The notes below the pieces were generated by a model, which saw nothing but the letters and a program-made list of their open reading frames with translations, was not told the DNA's origin and made no database searches. This document shows, piece by piece, positions 1 to 8,066 of a DNA stretch of 64,000 nucleotides (positions are counted from its first letter, which is position 1; every line of letters starts with the position of its first letter). The position numbers were made by a program, and so were the translations under genes. Source of the DNA: Hymenobacter cheonanensis. GTDB lineage: Bacteria > Bacteroidota > Bacteroidia > Cytophagales > Hymenobacteraceae. Location of the stretch: contig NZ_JAUQSW010000003.1 of NCBI RefSeq assembly GCF_030581075.1, forward strand, positions 186,001 through 250,000, read 5' to 3'.

Positions 1-1208
1 TAAGCACGCTGGTGCTCAAAAAAATACTGGTGAACCTGCGCGACCTGCACCGGCGCGTGCGCAGCATCCGGCGCTACTTCGACGAGGCCCAGGCTGCCGC
101 GCTAACCCCCGATGCCAGCCGCATGGCCAGCCACACCCAGTTTGTGGCCCGCCAGGAGCTGGAATGGAGCGCCTTCGGCGAAAACCTGACCCTGGGCTCG
201 TCGGTGTTTCGGCACGCCGTGCGCATGGCCGTGGCCTGCGCCATCGCCTTCGCGGTGGCCGAGCTGCTCTGGCACGGCCAGCACAACTACTGGATTTTAA
301 TGACCGTGACCTTTATGCTCAAGCCCGGCTTCAGCCTCACCCGCGAGCGCAACATTCAGCGCATCAGCGGCACGCTGGTGGGGGGCGTGCTGGGCTCGCT
401 GGTGCTGTGGGCCGTGCCCGACGGCGACGTGCGTTTCGGGCTGCTGCTGGTATTCATGGTCATCGCCTACTCGTTTCAGCGTACCAAATACCTGGTCACG
501 GTAACGTTTCTCACAGCTTACCTGCTCATTATGTTCAGCTTTTTGGGGCTAGGGTACATCGGGGTAATTGAGGAGCGCCTGACCGATACGGCCCTGGGCT
601 GCGCCATTGCCCTGGCCACGGCCTATCTGCTGTTTCCGCGCTGGGAGGGCGACCAGCTGCCCGACCTGCTGGCTGCCACGCTGCGCGCCAACCTGGCCTA
701 CCTGCGCCAGCTGGCCGACCGCCTGGCCGGCCGCGAGGTGCCGCCTGTCACGTACCGCCTGCTGCGCAAAGACGTGTACGTGGCCTCGGCCAACCTGGCG
801 GCGGCCTTCCAGCGCATGCTGTCCGAGCCGCGCCGCACCCGCCGCCACCCCACCGAGGTGCACGAGTTTGTGGTGCTGAACCACATTCTGTCGGCCAATA
901 TCTCGGCCCTCACCACCACCTGGCAGGATGCGGCCACGCCCAACCCCAGCGTGCCGCCCGCTACGCGCCGCGTACTCACCAGTGCCCAGGCCGCCCTCAG
1001 CAAAAGCCTGGCTAGGCTAGCCGCCGCCCCCGCGCCCGAAGCCGAGGTTGCGGCGGCTCCGGCCGCCACCGTGCCCCTCATGCAGGAGGTGCGCGCCGAT
1101 GCCCTGGCCGATACCGCCAGCCCCGACCGCACCCTGGCCGAGCAGCTGGCCTTTCTGCAAAAAGTGAGCAGCGACCTCAGCCGCGTAACCGAGGCGCTGG
1201 TGGCGTAA
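1..1208 (+). CDS. FUSC / YccS-like inner-membrane protein, 3' part
   Basis: The reading frame is open from base 3 with no stop, so this is the C-terminal ~400 residues of a gene that begins before the window; the GTG at 12 is probably internal. Two hydrophobic stretches (about residues 65-115 and 135-205) surround the conserved-looking N-Y-W-I-L-M-T and K-P-G-F-S-L-T-R-E-R segments seen in FUSC/YccS-type proteins. A hydrophilic Ala-rich tail follows. Members of the family are inner-membrane proteins, some linked to aromatic-acid efflux; the substrate cannot be told here. The full family protein is usually about 700 residues, which fits a missing N-terminal half. Confidence 0.75.
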   Translation, partial: STLVLKKILVNLRDLHRRVRSIRRYFDEAQAAALTPDASRMASHTQFVARQELEWSAFGENLTLGSSVFRHAVRMAVACAIAFAVAELLWHGQHNYWILMTVTFMLKPGFSLTRERNIQRISGTLVGGVLGSLVLWAVPDGDVRFGLLLVFMVIAYSFQRTKYLVTVTFLTAYLLIMFSFLGLGYIGVIEERLTDTALGCAIALATAYLLFPRWEGDQLPDLLAATLRANLAYLRQLADRLAGREVPPVTYRLLRKDVYVASANLAAAFQRMLSEPRRTRRHPTEVHEFVVLNHILSANISALTTTWQDAATPNPSVPPATRRVLTSAQAALSKSLARLAAAPAPEAEVAAAPAATVPLMQEVRADALADTASPDRTLAEQLAFLQKVSSDLSRVTEALVA

Positions 1209-1248
1209 TTATAGTACATTAGCTTGTGTTAGAACTATAACCTTAAAA

Positions 1249-1575
1249 ATGATGCATATGAAAACTTTAACAGTAAGCGTTAGCCGCCAATTTGATGGTT
1301 ATACGTTTGGGCTCTCTCCTTTATCTAAAAAGTTAGTAGCAGAAACACTGGCGAGTGAGCGGTCGGCCTTCGGTAATGTTTTTGTAGCTCAGGGTACAAA
1401 GACGGACTTTGAAAGTCAATATGGGCCAATTGTTAAGCATATTCTGCTGACACTACTCGGGGTAAATAATTCTCAGTTGATTAAACTCAAAGAACAGGTA
1501 AATATTGTTCAATTCGAAGAGCCTGTATCACATAAGGTTTTGTATAAGATTAACTTGCAGGATGTCGAAGCGTAA
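1249..1575 (+). CDS. hypothetical protein, upstream partner of nuclease-like gene
   Basis: A 108-residue soluble protein with no signal peptide, membrane segment or family I recognise. The start may be any of the first ATGs (M1, M2 or M4). The DNA is clearly AT-richer than both neighbouring genes and uses A/T-ending codons such as TTA, AAA and GTA. Its last 14 bases overlap the start of the next gene, which suggests translational coupling and joint function. A role as antitoxin, immunity or regulatory partner of the downstream protein is only a guess from the arrangement. Confidence 0.6.
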   Translation: MMHMKTLTVSVSRQFDGYTFGLSPLSKKLVAETLASERSAFGNVFVAQGTKTDFESQYGPIVKHILLTLLGVNNSQLIKLKEQVNIVQFEEPVSHKVLYKINLQDVEA

Positions 1576-2044
1576 TAATCTTTATTTAGGTAAGGCGGGT
1601 CATTTTGCTGCTATGGCCGAATTTCTATTTAGGGGTTGGAACGTTGCTGTGCCAGAAGTGGATGTAGGAGATGATATACTGGTGGTAAAAGATAAAGAAG
1701 GTGAATTTGTGCGCGTTCAGGTAAAAACAGCTCAGGCTAAGAAAATAAAGGATGGCATCACAGCACAATTTGCAATTCCGCTGCCACAGCTACAGAGCTT
1801 GCCTACTCCGGAATTAACTTATGCCTTGATGGTGCGCCATCCAGAAACTGGCTGGCACTCACCACTGATTATTTCGCGTTCTGATTTGAATGACCTTTAT
1901 GAAATAAATAAGATTGGTTCTGAAAGTAAGGGGATATTGGTACTTCATGTGCGTTTTGCCCTCGATGGTCACGTGCATTGCTCAAAGCAACTTCTTACTT
2001 CATATCTTAACGACTACACACAATTCCCCACAATTTACCATTAG
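1562..2044 (+). CDS. PD-(D/E)XK nuclease-like protein
   Basis: I chose the ATG at 1562, which overlaps the end of the upstream gene by 14 bases; the longer in-frame extension to 1505 lies inside that gene and looks unlike a protein start. The 160-residue product shows a spacing resembling small PD-(D/E)XK proteins: G10-K-A-G with E20 in the first helix, D37/D38 followed by hydrophobic I-L-V-V, then V-Q53-V-K55-T. Such folds occur in restriction, repair and defence enzymes and in Holliday-junction resolvases. The DNA is AT-rich compared with the flanks, a sign of horizontal gain. Catalytic activity and target are not known. Confidence 0.62.
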   Translation: MSKRNNLYLGKAGHFAAMAEFLFRGWNVAVPEVDVGDDILVVKDKEGEFVRVQVKTAQAKKIKDGITAQFAIPLPQLQSLPTPELTYALMVRHPETGWHSPLIISRSDLNDLYEINKIGSESKGILVLHVRFALDGHVHCSKQLLTSYLNDYTQFPTIYH

Positions 2045-2100
2045 TCGATACTAGCTATTCTGGTAAATACAGGTAAAGTTAAGTAGTTCGCCTATAGGAT

Positions 2101-3405
2101 ATGTCTGCTCTCGTTCTGCGCGACAGCGCCCGGCTGCGCTACGCTACCTTCTTTTACCTGTATGTGATGCAGGGCATTCCGGCGGGCTTCGGCCTCACGG
2201 CGGTGTATAACTACCTCATTGGCAGTGGGCTGTCGGCCCATGCGGTGGGGTCATTCGCCGCCATTGTGGGCCTGCCCTGGACGTTCCAGTTCGTGTGGGG
2301 CCCGCTCATCGACAAGTATCAATACTCCGTTATCGGGCACCGCAAGCAGTGGGTGGTGCTCACGCAGCTGGTGGCGGTGCTGGCCTCGCTCTCGCTGCTG
2401 CTGGTGCGCCAGCCGGTGGCCCAGCTAGGGCTCATGGGCGCCGTGTTCTTCATCCACAGCGTATTTGCTTCCATTCAGGATGCCAGCGTCGATGCCATCG
2501 CCATCTCGGTGGTGCCGGTGGCCGAGCGCGGGCGCGTGAATGCCTTCATGCGCGGCGGGTTTTTGCTGGGCTGGGCGGTGGGCGGCGCGGCGCTGTCGTG
2601 GGTGTTGCACCACGGCGGCTTTGGGCGGGCGGCGCTGGCGCAGTCGCTGGCCCTGCTGGCTTTCACGGTGCTCACGTTTTTCATCAAGCTCGAGCGCACC
2701 GACCACCTGCTGCCGCGCTTCGGCCTTGGCCAGCGCCCCGTGGCCGAGGGCCAGCCCGAGGCCGAAGCCAACCCGCCGCTCGCCTGGCTCTTTGCCGAAT
2801 TGTGGCGCAGCATGGTCGAAAAACACAGCCTGCGCGCCTTCGGTATCATCTTCCTGGCCTACCTGGCTGGCTCGCTCTTCAACAACGCCTATACTTTCCA
2901 CCTCATCCATTCGCTGCACTGGGCCGATGCCGAGGTGTCGGCCCAGCAGGGCACGCTGGGCAGCGTCATCGCCTTTGGCGTGCTGCTCGGCGGCGGTATT
3001 ATCGTCGACCGCCTCGGCGCGGCGCGGCTGCAATACTGGGTGATGGCGGGCCTGGCGGGGTTTCTGCTGACTTTCGGCAGCCTGGGCGCCTTCTGGCCAG
3101 TGAAAGCCGTGGGTTTCACCGGCTTAGTGGTGATGAACCTGGCCGACCCGTTGCTCAGCGCCGCCGCCATGCCGCTGCTCATGGCCTTCTGCCAGCCGCG
3201 CATCGAGGGCTCGCAATTCACCACCTACATGGCCCTGGTCAACCTCTGCACCGTCACGGCCAGCTACCTCAATGGCTGGCTGCTGGACGTAACATCGGCG
3301 CCCCTTATCGGCGTGGGCTGCGGGTTGCTGCTGCTGGGGCTGGTAGTTGCGCTGCATCGCTCGCCGGCCCACCCGGCAGTTATTCAGCAGCCCCTGGCCG
3401 CCTGA
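2101..3405 (+). CDS. MFS transporter, AmpG-like
   Basis: A 434-residue polytopic protein with about 12 hydrophobic segments. The N-terminal Y-V-M-Q-G-I-P-A-G-F start and W-G-P-L-I-D-K-Y after the second segment match AmpG-like major facilitator proteins, which import muropeptides in proteobacteria and other solutes elsewhere. A long hydrophilic loop around residues 205-245 separates the two six-helix halves. The gene stands alone between the AT-rich pair and a convergent small gene. The AmpG-like family call is fairly safe; the substrate is not. Confidence 0.78.
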   Translation: MSALVLRDSARLRYATFFYLYVMQGIPAGFGLTAVYNYLIGSGLSAHAVGSFAAIVGLPWTFQFVWGPLIDKYQYSVIGHRKQWVVLTQLVAVLASLSLLLVRQPVAQLGLMGAVFFIHSVFASIQDASVDAIAISVVPVAERGRVNAFMRGGFLLGWAVGGAALSWVLHHGGFGRAALAQSLALLAFTVLTFFIKLERTDHLLPRFGLGQRPVAEGQPEAEANPPLAWLFAELWRSMVEKHSLRAFGIIFLAYLAGSLFNNAYTFHLIHSLHWADAEVSAQQGTLGSVIAFGVLLGGGIIVDRLGAARLQYWVMAGLAGFLLTFGSLGAFWPVKAVGFTGLVVMNLADPLLSAAAMPLLMAFCQPRIEGSQFTTYMALVNLCTVTASYLNGWLLDVTSAPLIGVGCGLLLLGLVVALHRSPAHPAVIQQPLAA

Positions 3406-3415
3406 GGGCTACCCA

Positions 3416-3459
3416 CAAAAAAACGACGGCCAGCGCCCCTGGTGCGCGCCGGCCGCCGT
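3416..3459 (-). terminator. possible terminator between convergent genes
   Basis: A GC-rich imperfect stem (acggccagcgc pairing with gcgcgccggccgccgt) is preceded on the plus strand by a run of seven A, which becomes a U tract for the minus-strand gene that ends at 3481. Confidence 0.4.
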
Positions 3460-3480
3460 GGTGGCCAGGGTAGGAGAGGG

Positions 3481-3657
3481 CTATTTGCGGCCCGAGCCGC
3501 CGGGCTTTTTGCCGCCGCCATCCTGCTTGTTTACCGTGGCCCAGGCGCGGGCTTCGGCTTCTTCTGGGGGCACGCCTTTTTGCTCGTAGCCTGCTTCGAT
3601 GTGCTCGGCTTGGCGCTTTTGCTTGTCGGTGTACTTCGACTTATCTCCCTGGGGCAT
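3481..3657 (-). CDS. small charged conserved protein (ParB-annotated plasmid-stabilization-like family)
   Basis: A 58-residue protein starting at the CAT at 3655-3657. It begins M-P-x-G-D-K-S-x-Y-T-D-K-Q-K-R-Q-A and contains E-A-R-A-W-A-T-V-N-K, the signature of a widespread family of very small basic/acidic proteins, often automatically labelled plasmid stabilization protein although no such role has been shown for most members. The C-terminal tail is Gly/Lys-rich. It is divergent from the hypothetical gene at 3814. Confidence 0.75.
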   Translation of the reverse strand: MPQGDKSKYTDKQKRQAEHIEAGYEQKGVPPEEAEARAWATVNKQDGGGKKPGGSGRK

Positions 3658-3813
3658 AGCTGGAAAAGGATTAAGGTTGAGTGAGATACGGCCGGCCTGC
3701 GCGGGCTGGCCCTGGTTTTTATACGAGGCGGCCCGGGCGGGCGTTAAGGCGGAGCTATACCGGCGGGGTGGGGCAGGGGCGCTATCTTCGGCCCCCATCT
3801 CTGCTAGCTGCCC

Positions 3814-4074
3814 ATGCGCCACGTTGCCGACATCCCGTATCCGCAAGTTAAAATCACCCTGCTGGCCTGGAATGGCAAGTACCTGCTCAAGCTGGAGCAG
3901 GGCCCGCTCGAACAAACCTACAAAGTGGCCGACCTCGACCTGAGCGGCGTGGCCGCGCCCGACGTGGAAATCCGCCAGCTGCTCGACGAGGAGTTTCTGG
4001 CTGCCGCCGTGGCGCGCTTCCAGCTCATGCGCGACGACCTGCGCGCCGCCTTCGCCCGCCACGACCTCCGCTAA
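3814..4074 (+). CDS. hypothetical protein
   Basis: An 86-residue acidic protein of mixed alpha/beta character with no signal peptide and no family I recognise. Codon use and GC match the neighbouring core genes, and the next gene starts 31 bases downstream in the same direction, so it may be first in a short operon with the two envelope genes that follow. The short divergent intergenic region in front (3658-3813) holds no obvious motif. Confidence 0.6.
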   Translation: MRHVADIPYPQVKITLLAWNGKYLLKLEQGPLEQTYKVADLDLSGVAAPDVEIRQLLDEEFLAAAVARFQLMRDDLRAAFARHDLR

Positions 4075-4105
4075 GCTTACCCACTCACCTTTCTCTTCTT
4101 TTGCT

Positions 4106-4849
4106 ATGCTGCGCCGACTTCTCTTACTGCTCACCTTCAGCGCTTTGCTAGCCCCCGCCGCCCGGGCCCAAACCTACGAGCCGGGCCAGAACTACGTGGT
4201 GCGCCAGGGCCAGCTGCCCTACGCCGGCCGCACCCAGTACAGCGTAAACGTGGTGGTGGATGGCAACGAGGAGAAGACCCGCGACTTCTTGCAGAGCTAC
4301 ATGAAGGAAACCTACCGCATTCCGCTCAAAAACGGGCTGGTGAGCATGGTAACCAAGAAAAACGGCGTGCTCACGGCCAAGCAGGTGGCGGGCACCAGCA
4401 TTTCGAGCCGCGCCGTGGACATCTACGCCGCCACCACGGCCCTCACCGACTCGACCACCGAGGTGGCGCTGTTCGGGGGCTTTGGCGAGAAAACCTTCTT
4501 CTCGCCCGACCTCACCAGCACCGAGTTCAAGCGCCTGCAGGCCATGCTGGAGCGCTATGCGCCCGCCGCCCGCATCAACGCCTTCCGCCAGCAAGTGCTG
4601 GATGCGGAGGCCCAGGTAGCGGCCATCGATAAGGAAAAGGAGAAGATTAACCGCAACATAGATAACACCCGTGCTAACACCGCCGCCAACCTGAAGCGCA
4701 TTGAGGAGCTGCTGCGCCAAAACCAGGCCAACGCCCAAAGCTTGGGCCAGGACAGCCTGCGGCTCATCAGCAACGGCCAGCTGCGTGAGGTGAAAAGCCA
4801 GGTGCTGGAGCGCCGCAAAACGCGCCTGGCCGGCGTGGTGGCCAAGTAG
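4106..4849 (+). CDS. hypothetical secreted coiled-coil protein
   Basis: The 247-residue product starts with a clear Sec signal peptide (M-L-R-R-L-L-L-L-L-T, cleavage near A-R-A-Q at about residue 22), so it acts in the periplasm or outer membrane. Residues 25-150 look beta-rich. Residues 165-240 are charged and helical with heptad-like spacing (K-E-K-E-K-I-N-R, K-R-I-E-E-L-L-R-Q-N), a probable coiled coil. I do not recognise the family. The SHOCT-domain gene follows 20 bases downstream in the same direction. Confidence 0.65.
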   Translation: MLRRLLLLLTFSALLAPAARAQTYEPGQNYVVRQGQLPYAGRTQYSVNVVVDGNEEKTRDFLQSYMKETYRIPLKNGLVSMVTKKNGVLTAKQVAGTSISSRAVDIYAATTALTDSTTEVALFGGFGEKTFFSPDLTSTEFKRLQAMLERYAPAARINAFRQQVLDAEAQVAAIDKEKEKINRNIDNTRANTAANLKRIEELLRQNQANAQSLGQDSLRLISNGQLREVKSQVLERRKTRLAGVVAK

Positions 4850-4869
4850 TTTTTGTTTTTCTATTCTTT

Positions 4870-5628
4870 ATGAGTCCTTCCGACCCTCATTCGTCGCTCG
4901 CTGCGCTGCGCCAGCTCAAGGAAATGCTGGATGCGGGCACCATCACGCCCCAGGAGTTCGAAACTCTTAAGCGCCAGATAGTTTTTGGCGCCGAGCCCGC
5001 ACTGCCCCTCACCTCACCCGCCGATGACGCGCTAGCCCCCACGCCCGCCGTAGTGCCCGAAGAGGCGCCCGAGGCGCTAGCCCCCGAGCCCGAAACTACC
5101 CTGGCCGCTTACGATACGGTGGCCCCTAACCCCGCCGAACTGCCGCCCCCGCCGCCCGCTAGCCCCGATTGGCTGGCCGCCGTAGCCCCTACCCTGTTTC
5201 CGGCCGACGAGTCTGACCTGCCACCCATCGAAGAGCGCCGCAACCCGCTCAACCTCGTGTTTGCCATTGGCGGCTTGCTGGTGTTTTTGGGCGTAGTGGC
5301 TTATCTGCTGATAGGCCGCCCTACCCAGCCCGACGAGCACCTGACCAGCGGCACCCAAACCGCCGCCGACTCCACAGCCGTGGTGCCCGAAGTGGGCCCC
5401 CAGGCCGAACAGCTAAACCTGCCGCCCGCCGCCGCGCCCGAAACCGTGCGCGTGGCCCCGGCAGTAATTCCCGCCCCGGCCGCCGGCCAGTTCCGGTCCG
5501 ATTCGGCAGTGGCTGCGCCAGCGGCTAGCCCTGCCCCGGCTACCAAGGCCCCGGTAGCTGCCCCCGCCAGCCCTGCCACCACGACCATGACTACTGACTC
5601 GGCAGCTACTACCAAACCACCCCAGTAG
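4870..5628 (+). CDS. SHOCT-domain membrane protein with Pro/Ala-rich tails
   Basis: Residues 8-38 form a SHOCT-type short helical domain (L-R-Q-L-K-E-M-L-D-A-G-T-I-T followed by E-F-E-T-L-K). A Pro/Ala-rich linker runs to about residue 120, a single membrane helix lies at about residues 123-146 (N-L-V-F-A-I-G-G-L-L-V-F), and the rest is a low-complexity Ala/Pro/Thr tail. SHOCT domains are generally oligomerisation modules; the low-complexity tail suggests a flexible reach across the membrane. Specific function unknown. It is followed eight bases later by the DUF3089 gene. Confidence 0.65.
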   Translation: MSPSDPHSSLAALRQLKEMLDAGTITPQEFETLKRQIVFGAEPALPLTSPADDALAPTPAVVPEEAPEALAPEPETTLAAYDTVAPNPAELPPPPPASPDWLAAVAPTLFPADESDLPPIEERRNPLNLVFAIGGLLVFLGVVAYLLIGRPTQPDEHLTSGTQTAADSTAVVPEVGPQAEQLNLPPAAAPETVRVAPAVIPAPAAGQFRSDSAVAAPAASPAPATKAPVAAPASPATTTMTTDSAATTKPPQ

Positions 5629-5636
5629 CACAGGCA

Positions 5637-6692
5637 ATGGGTGTTCGTAAGATGATGCTGGGCAGTATGCTAGGTGCAGTAACTCTATTGAGTAGCTGCC
5701 TGACCTTATTAAAACCAGCTCACCATTTCTCGGTCAAGAGCGCCGGTCCCGCGCCCGACTACGCCGATAGCGCCACCTGGGCAGCGCTGCCGGGCCACCG
5801 TACTGCCGCCCGGCAGCGCCCACCCGGCCTGCCCCGGCCCATTCCTACGCCCGCTGATACGGTGGCCGACGTATTTTACGTGCACCCCACCACCTATTTC
5901 TGGCGGCTAGGGTACTGGAATGCACCGATGCGCCTGCGGCGGCTACGCCACTACACCGACCTCACCTGCCTGCGCAATCAGGCCAGCCTCTTCTATGATG
6001 TAGGCCGGCTCTACGCGCCGCGCTATCGGCAAGCCACGCTCTACAGCTTTTTCGCGCCCAAAGACCCTAGCGCCCAGCCCGCACTCGACTTGGCTTATGC
6101 CGATGTAAAGGCCGCTTTTCGGTACTACCTCGCGCACTACAACCACGGCCGGCCATTTATCCTGGCTAGCCACAGCCAAGGCACTACCCACGCCCAGCGC
6201 CTGCTGCATGAGTTGGTCGATGACAACCCGCAGCTGCGCAAGCAGCTGATTGCGGCCTACTTAGTGGGTCGCAAAGTAAAGCCCGACGAATACCAGCACC
6301 TGCCCGCCCTGCGCGACTCACTTCAGACCGGCGGCATCATCGGCTGGAATACCGCCACCCGCGGCACCGACTTTGCGCCCTACCACGGCCTGCTCGTCAC
6401 CAACCCGCTGACTTGGACCCTCGACTCGGCCGCCGCGCCCGCTAGCCTCAACCGGGGCGGCGTGCCCCTCACCTTCAAGCGCATCGACCCGCACGTAACC
6501 GGCGCCCAGATTCACCGTGGTCTGCTCTGGGCCGCTGCCCAGCACCCGCCCGGCTACCGCCACCTGCACATTCCCGGCGAAAAGGCGCTGAGCGCCTCCT
6601 ATCACATTGTCGATTACAACCTATTCTATCTCAACGTGCGCCAGAATGCGCGGGCTAGGGTCCGGGTATGGCTGAAAGCTAACTCTAAGTGA
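5637..6692 (+). CDS. DUF3089 alpha/beta-hydrolase-like lipoprotein
   Basis: A 351-residue protein with a short hydrophobic leader ending L-L-S-S-C at about residue 21, a likely lipobox. The body matches DUF3089: V-F-Y-V-H-P-T-T-Y near residue 80 and a nucleophile elbow S-H-S-Q-G-T near residue 180, typical of the alpha/beta hydrolase fold. The probable activity is an esterase or lipase of unknown substrate at the cell surface. It lies eight bases after the SHOCT gene in the same direction, so co-transcription is likely. Confidence 0.75.
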   Translation: MGVRKMMLGSMLGAVTLLSSCLTLLKPAHHFSVKSAGPAPDYADSATWAALPGHRTAARQRPPGLPRPIPTPADTVADVFYVHPTTYFWRLGYWNAPMRLRRLRHYTDLTCLRNQASLFYDVGRLYAPRYRQATLYSFFAPKDPSAQPALDLAYADVKAAFRYYLAHYNHGRPFILASHSQGTTHAQRLLHELVDDNPQLRKQLIAAYLVGRKVKPDEYQHLPALRDSLQTGGIIGWNTATRGTDFAPYHGLLVTNPLTWTLDSAAAPASLNRGGVPLTFKRIDPHVTGAQIHRGLLWAAAQHPPGYRHLHIPGEKALSASYHIVDYNLFYLNVRQNARARVRVWLKANSK

Positions 6693-6694
6693 GG

Positions 6695-6964
6695 CTATTG
6701 ACTAAGCAGGACCGCAAATACGAAAAGGAAAGGTAAAAACGCTCCTAGCGCGAAGCCGATGAAAGCTTCCCGTTTTTTCGCTAGAAAAATAATAAGTAAC
6801 ACTAAAGTATTTAAAATAACGAATGTCCTCATAGCTGCTATTGACGCTTCGCCTGGAGGATTGTGCAAATTAAAAGCACTTAAAATAATTGCGATACCAG
6901 CCAAGGAATCAAGCAAAAACGTAGAGGCCGCCCACACAAACCGTTCTGTTTTGAATGTTGACAT
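6695..6964 (-). CDS. small membrane protein
   Basis: An 89-residue protein with three hydrophobic segments (around residues 10-28, 45-60 and 65-85). I chose the ATG at 6962-6964 (M-S-T-F-K-T-E-R), since the longer frame only adds the terminator region. The DNA is AT-richer than the surroundings. Family unknown. It ends two bases from the convergent DUF3089 gene. Confidence 0.6.
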   Translation of the reverse strand: MSTFKTERFVWAASTFLLDSLAGIAIILSAFNLHNPPGEASIAAMRTFVILNTLVLLIIFLAKKREAFIGFALGAFLPFLFVFAVLLSQ

Positions 6965-7008
6965 GATACTTATGTAATAGGGTCTTCTTAAATAGTGTAG
7001 CACAAATA

Positions 7009-7043
7009 AAAAGCCCGCTGGCACAATGCCAGCGGGCTTTTTT
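7009..7043 (-). terminator. intrinsic terminator downstream of tsf
   Basis: Perfect 11-bp stem gcccgctggca / tgccagcgggc with loop caa, flanked by an A run on the left and a T run on the right, so it can work in both directions. It ends the minus-strand tsf transcript. Confidence 0.85.
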
Positions 7044-7066
7044 GTTAATTAAAGTCAGGCTACAAA

Positions 7067-7903
7067 CTACGCACCGATGGCTACGCGCTTGAAGTCCGAT
7101 ACCGTCATGCCTTTCGACTCTTTGTCGAGCAACTGGGCGATGGTTAGCGAGTTGTCTTTTACAAATTCCTGGTTCAGCAGGGTATTCTCCTTGTAGAACT
7201 TGTTGAGCTTGCCCTGGGCGATTTTCTCCAGCATAGCTTCGGGCTTGCCTTCCGCACGCGCCTGCTCTTTGCCGATTTCGATTTCGCGCTCTACCGTAGC
7301 CGAGTCCACACCGTCTTTGTCAACGGCAACGGGCTTCATGGCCACGATTTGCATAGCAACGTCGCGGCCGATAGCAGCTACGTCGGCGCTGCCCACGTTT
7401 TTCAGGCCCACGAGTACGCCCTTCTTGTTATCCGAGTGGATGTACGAAGCTACTTTCTCAGCGGTAAGCGTGGTGTAGGTCAGGTCGAGCTTCTCGCCGA
7501 TTTTGCCGGTCAGCTCGGTGATGTGCTCCTGCACGGTGCGGCCATCGGCTTCTTTGGCAGCTAGCAGGTCTTCCTTGGTGCCCACGTTCGTTTTCACGGC
7601 CGTGTCCAGGATTTGCTGTACCAGCGCACGGAAGTCAGCTACTTTAGCTACCGACTCGGTTTCGCAGGCTAGGGCCACCAGTTTGCCGGTAGTGCCATCG
7701 GCGCTCACGTTTACCAGTACCAAACCTTCCGAAGTGGCATTATCGGCGCGCTTGTCAGCAATTTTCTGGCCTTGCTTGCGCAGGATGTCGCGGGCGGCTT
7801 CGAAGTCGCCATCGGCTTCGGTCAGGGCTTTTTTGCAATCCATCATGCCCGCGCCGGTCATGGTGCGGAGCTTGTTTACGTCTGCGGCGGTGATAGCGGC
7901 CAT
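7067..7903 (-). CDS. tsf: translation elongation factor Ts
   Basis: The 278-residue product is EF-Ts, the guanine-nucleotide exchange factor for EF-Tu. The N-terminal module reads I-T-A-A-D-V-N-K-L-R-x-M-T-G-A-G-M-M-D-C-K-K-A-L, and the core T-D-F-V-like motif appears as V-A-K-V-A-D-F. Length is typical. It follows rpsB in the usual bacterial order, but the 163-bp gap contains a terminator-like hairpin (see 8003-8044), so its expression may be set apart from rpsB. Confidence 0.97.
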   Translation of the reverse strand: MAAITAADVNKLRTMTGAGMMDCKKALTEADGDFEAARDILRKQGQKIADKRADNATSEGLVLVNVSADGTTGKLVALACETESVAKVADFRALVQQILDTAVKTNVGTKEDLLAAKEADGRTVQEHITELTGKIGEKLDLTYTTLTAEKVASYIHSDNKKGVLVGLKNVGSADVAAIGRDVAMQIVAMKPVAVDKDGVDSATVEREIEIGKEQARAEGKPEAMLEKIAQGKLNKFYKENTLLNQEFVKDNSLTIAQLLDKESKGMTVSDFKRVAIGA

Positions 7904-8002
7904 AGTTGTAACAGTGTAACGCGGGCTCTGCGAGCCCGCGAGGTGGTGGGGAAATGAGTTTTTGACTACTTACGCGCGGACCCACGGGGGCCGCGGTATA
8001 AA

Positions 8003-8044
8003 GAAAAAGGGAACTGCCAAGCACTTGCCTCGACCGTTCCCTCT
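8003..8044 (-). terminator. terminator or attenuator between rpsB and tsf
   Basis: On the minus strand a 7-bp stem (agggaac / gttccct) encloses a smaller caag/cttg stem and is followed by CTTTTTCTT. It sits 23 bases after the rpsB stop, in front of tsf. A second hairpin without a U tract (gcgggctc tgc gagcccgc, 7921-7939) lies closer to tsf. Confidence 0.55.
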
Positions 8045-8066
8045 TTCGTCAAGCTTTAAAAGCGGC

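Noticed and set aside
2295..3473. 392-residue frame overlapping the MFS gene
   Set aside because: Same strand, different frame; Arg/Ala/Gly-rich shadow composition, while the MFS frame has clear membrane helices.
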